Below are positions 5,916-6,190 of a DNA stretch of 6,190 nt, one piece after another (the stretch's first letter is position 1; the number at the start of each line of letters is the position of its first letter). Under the pieces are notes generated by a model that saw nothing but the letters and a program-made list of their open reading frames with translations, was not told the origin of the DNA and made no database searches. Source of the stretch: Erysipelotrichia bacterium (GTDB lineage Bacteria; Bacillota_I; Bacilli_A; Erysipelotrichales; Erysipelotrichaceae); the NCBI GenBank assembly GCA_009916335.1, contig SAAR01000199.1:1-6190 (forward strand), given 5' to 3'. A program made the translations under genes and the position numbers.

Positions 5916-6190
5916 TTATTTCTTCCTAGAATAAATAAACATAAATCCAAGTAATATTATGCTGATATACATTATAAACAGCAATTTATTTTCAGGAGCA
6001 ACAGGAATATTAAATCCTCCACTACCAGCTCCTGCATTTCCAGAACCGATATTAAATACATTGTTTCCAGGAGTTCCTGTAACTTGACCATTAGGATTAA
6101 CTGCAAAGGTTATTCCTTCTTTAAATTTGTCATTAAATGGAATTAAGTTACCGTTAGTTGTATACCAGTTACCAGTCTCCGGATCATACC
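5916..6190 (-). CDS. C-terminal end of a putative secreted or surface protein with a C-terminal membrane anchor (partial)
   Basis: The last 90 codons of a gene whose 5' end lies outside the window. The visible part starts YDPETGNWYTTNGN, with a polar, glycine- and asparagine-rich, probably beta-rich stretch (KEGITFAVNPNGQVTGTPG, about 24-41). A low-complexity linker GSGNAGAGSGG (48-58) follows, then NIPVAPEN (60-67), a hydrophobic helix (about 69-86) and a short basic tail SRKK. This is the usual layout of a wall- or membrane-anchored surface protein: exposed domain, flexible linker, membrane helix, positive end. There is no LPxTG motif before the helix. IPVAPEN occupies the place a sorting signal would, but I cannot assign it to a known sortase class. 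It lies 53 bases upstream of the lysS start on the same strand, with no clear terminator between. Confidence 0.6.
   Translation of the reverse strand, partial: YDPETGNWYTTNGNLIPFNDKFKEGITFAVNPNGQVTGTPGNNVFNIGSGNAGAGSGGFNIPVAPENKLLFIMYISIILLGFMFIYSRKK

Noticed and set aside
1..6190. CRISPR arrays, tRNA or rRNA genes, riboswitches, toxin-antitoxin pairs.
   Set aside because: I looked for spaced direct repeats, cloverleaf-like segments and small overlapping gene pairs and saw none that could be supported.

Overview
The window is low-GC DNA with Firmicutes (Bacillota) character: strong AGGAGG-like ribosome binding sites, an SMC ATPase of the Firmicutes type, and the conserved minus-strand order cdsA-dxr-rseP. 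The N-terminal SMC sequence and general style suggest an Erysipelotrichia-like gut Firmicute. That placement is an inference; no marker here fixes the taxon.

Layout, left to right. At 1-926 (minus) the first ~250 codons of smc run, in frame, into an unrelated hydrophobic segment that leaves the window. A short divergent intergenic region (927-1050) carries promoters for smc and for a plus-strand hemolysin III/PAQR-family membrane protein (1051-1719). That gene converges on a small unrecognised minus-strand gene (1749-1985), and the two share a bidirectional terminator. The promoter region of the small gene contains a perfect 18-bp inverted repeat with a 51-bp spacer. A non-coding stretch follows, ending in the terminator of the minus-strand operon. 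Upstream of that terminator are rseP (2272-3330), dxr (3334-4482) and the C-terminal part of cdsA (4492 to about 5150). These are tightly packed and cover membrane-protein regulation, isoprenoid precursor synthesis and phospholipid synthesis.

The cdsA reading frame is not intact. Its N-terminus is replaced, in frame, by the N-terminal half of a lysyl-tRNA synthetase (to 5862), preceded by the C-terminal end of a putative surface protein (5916-6190). Arginine codon use changes abruptly at the join: 13 of 13 are AGA/AGG before it and 6 of 6 are CGN after it. The lysS start also lacks the strong Shine-Dalgarno sequence seen at the other starts. The right ~1 kb therefore looks like DNA from a different genome. 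With the broken smc at the other end, the simplest reading is a native core of about 5 kb (roughly 180-5145) flanked by two chimeric joins. These could be metagenome assembly errors or real recombination; sequence alone cannot separate the two.

I found no convincing new defence or mobile system. The points most worth checking are the two chimeric joins and the inverted-repeat promoter of the small unknown gene.
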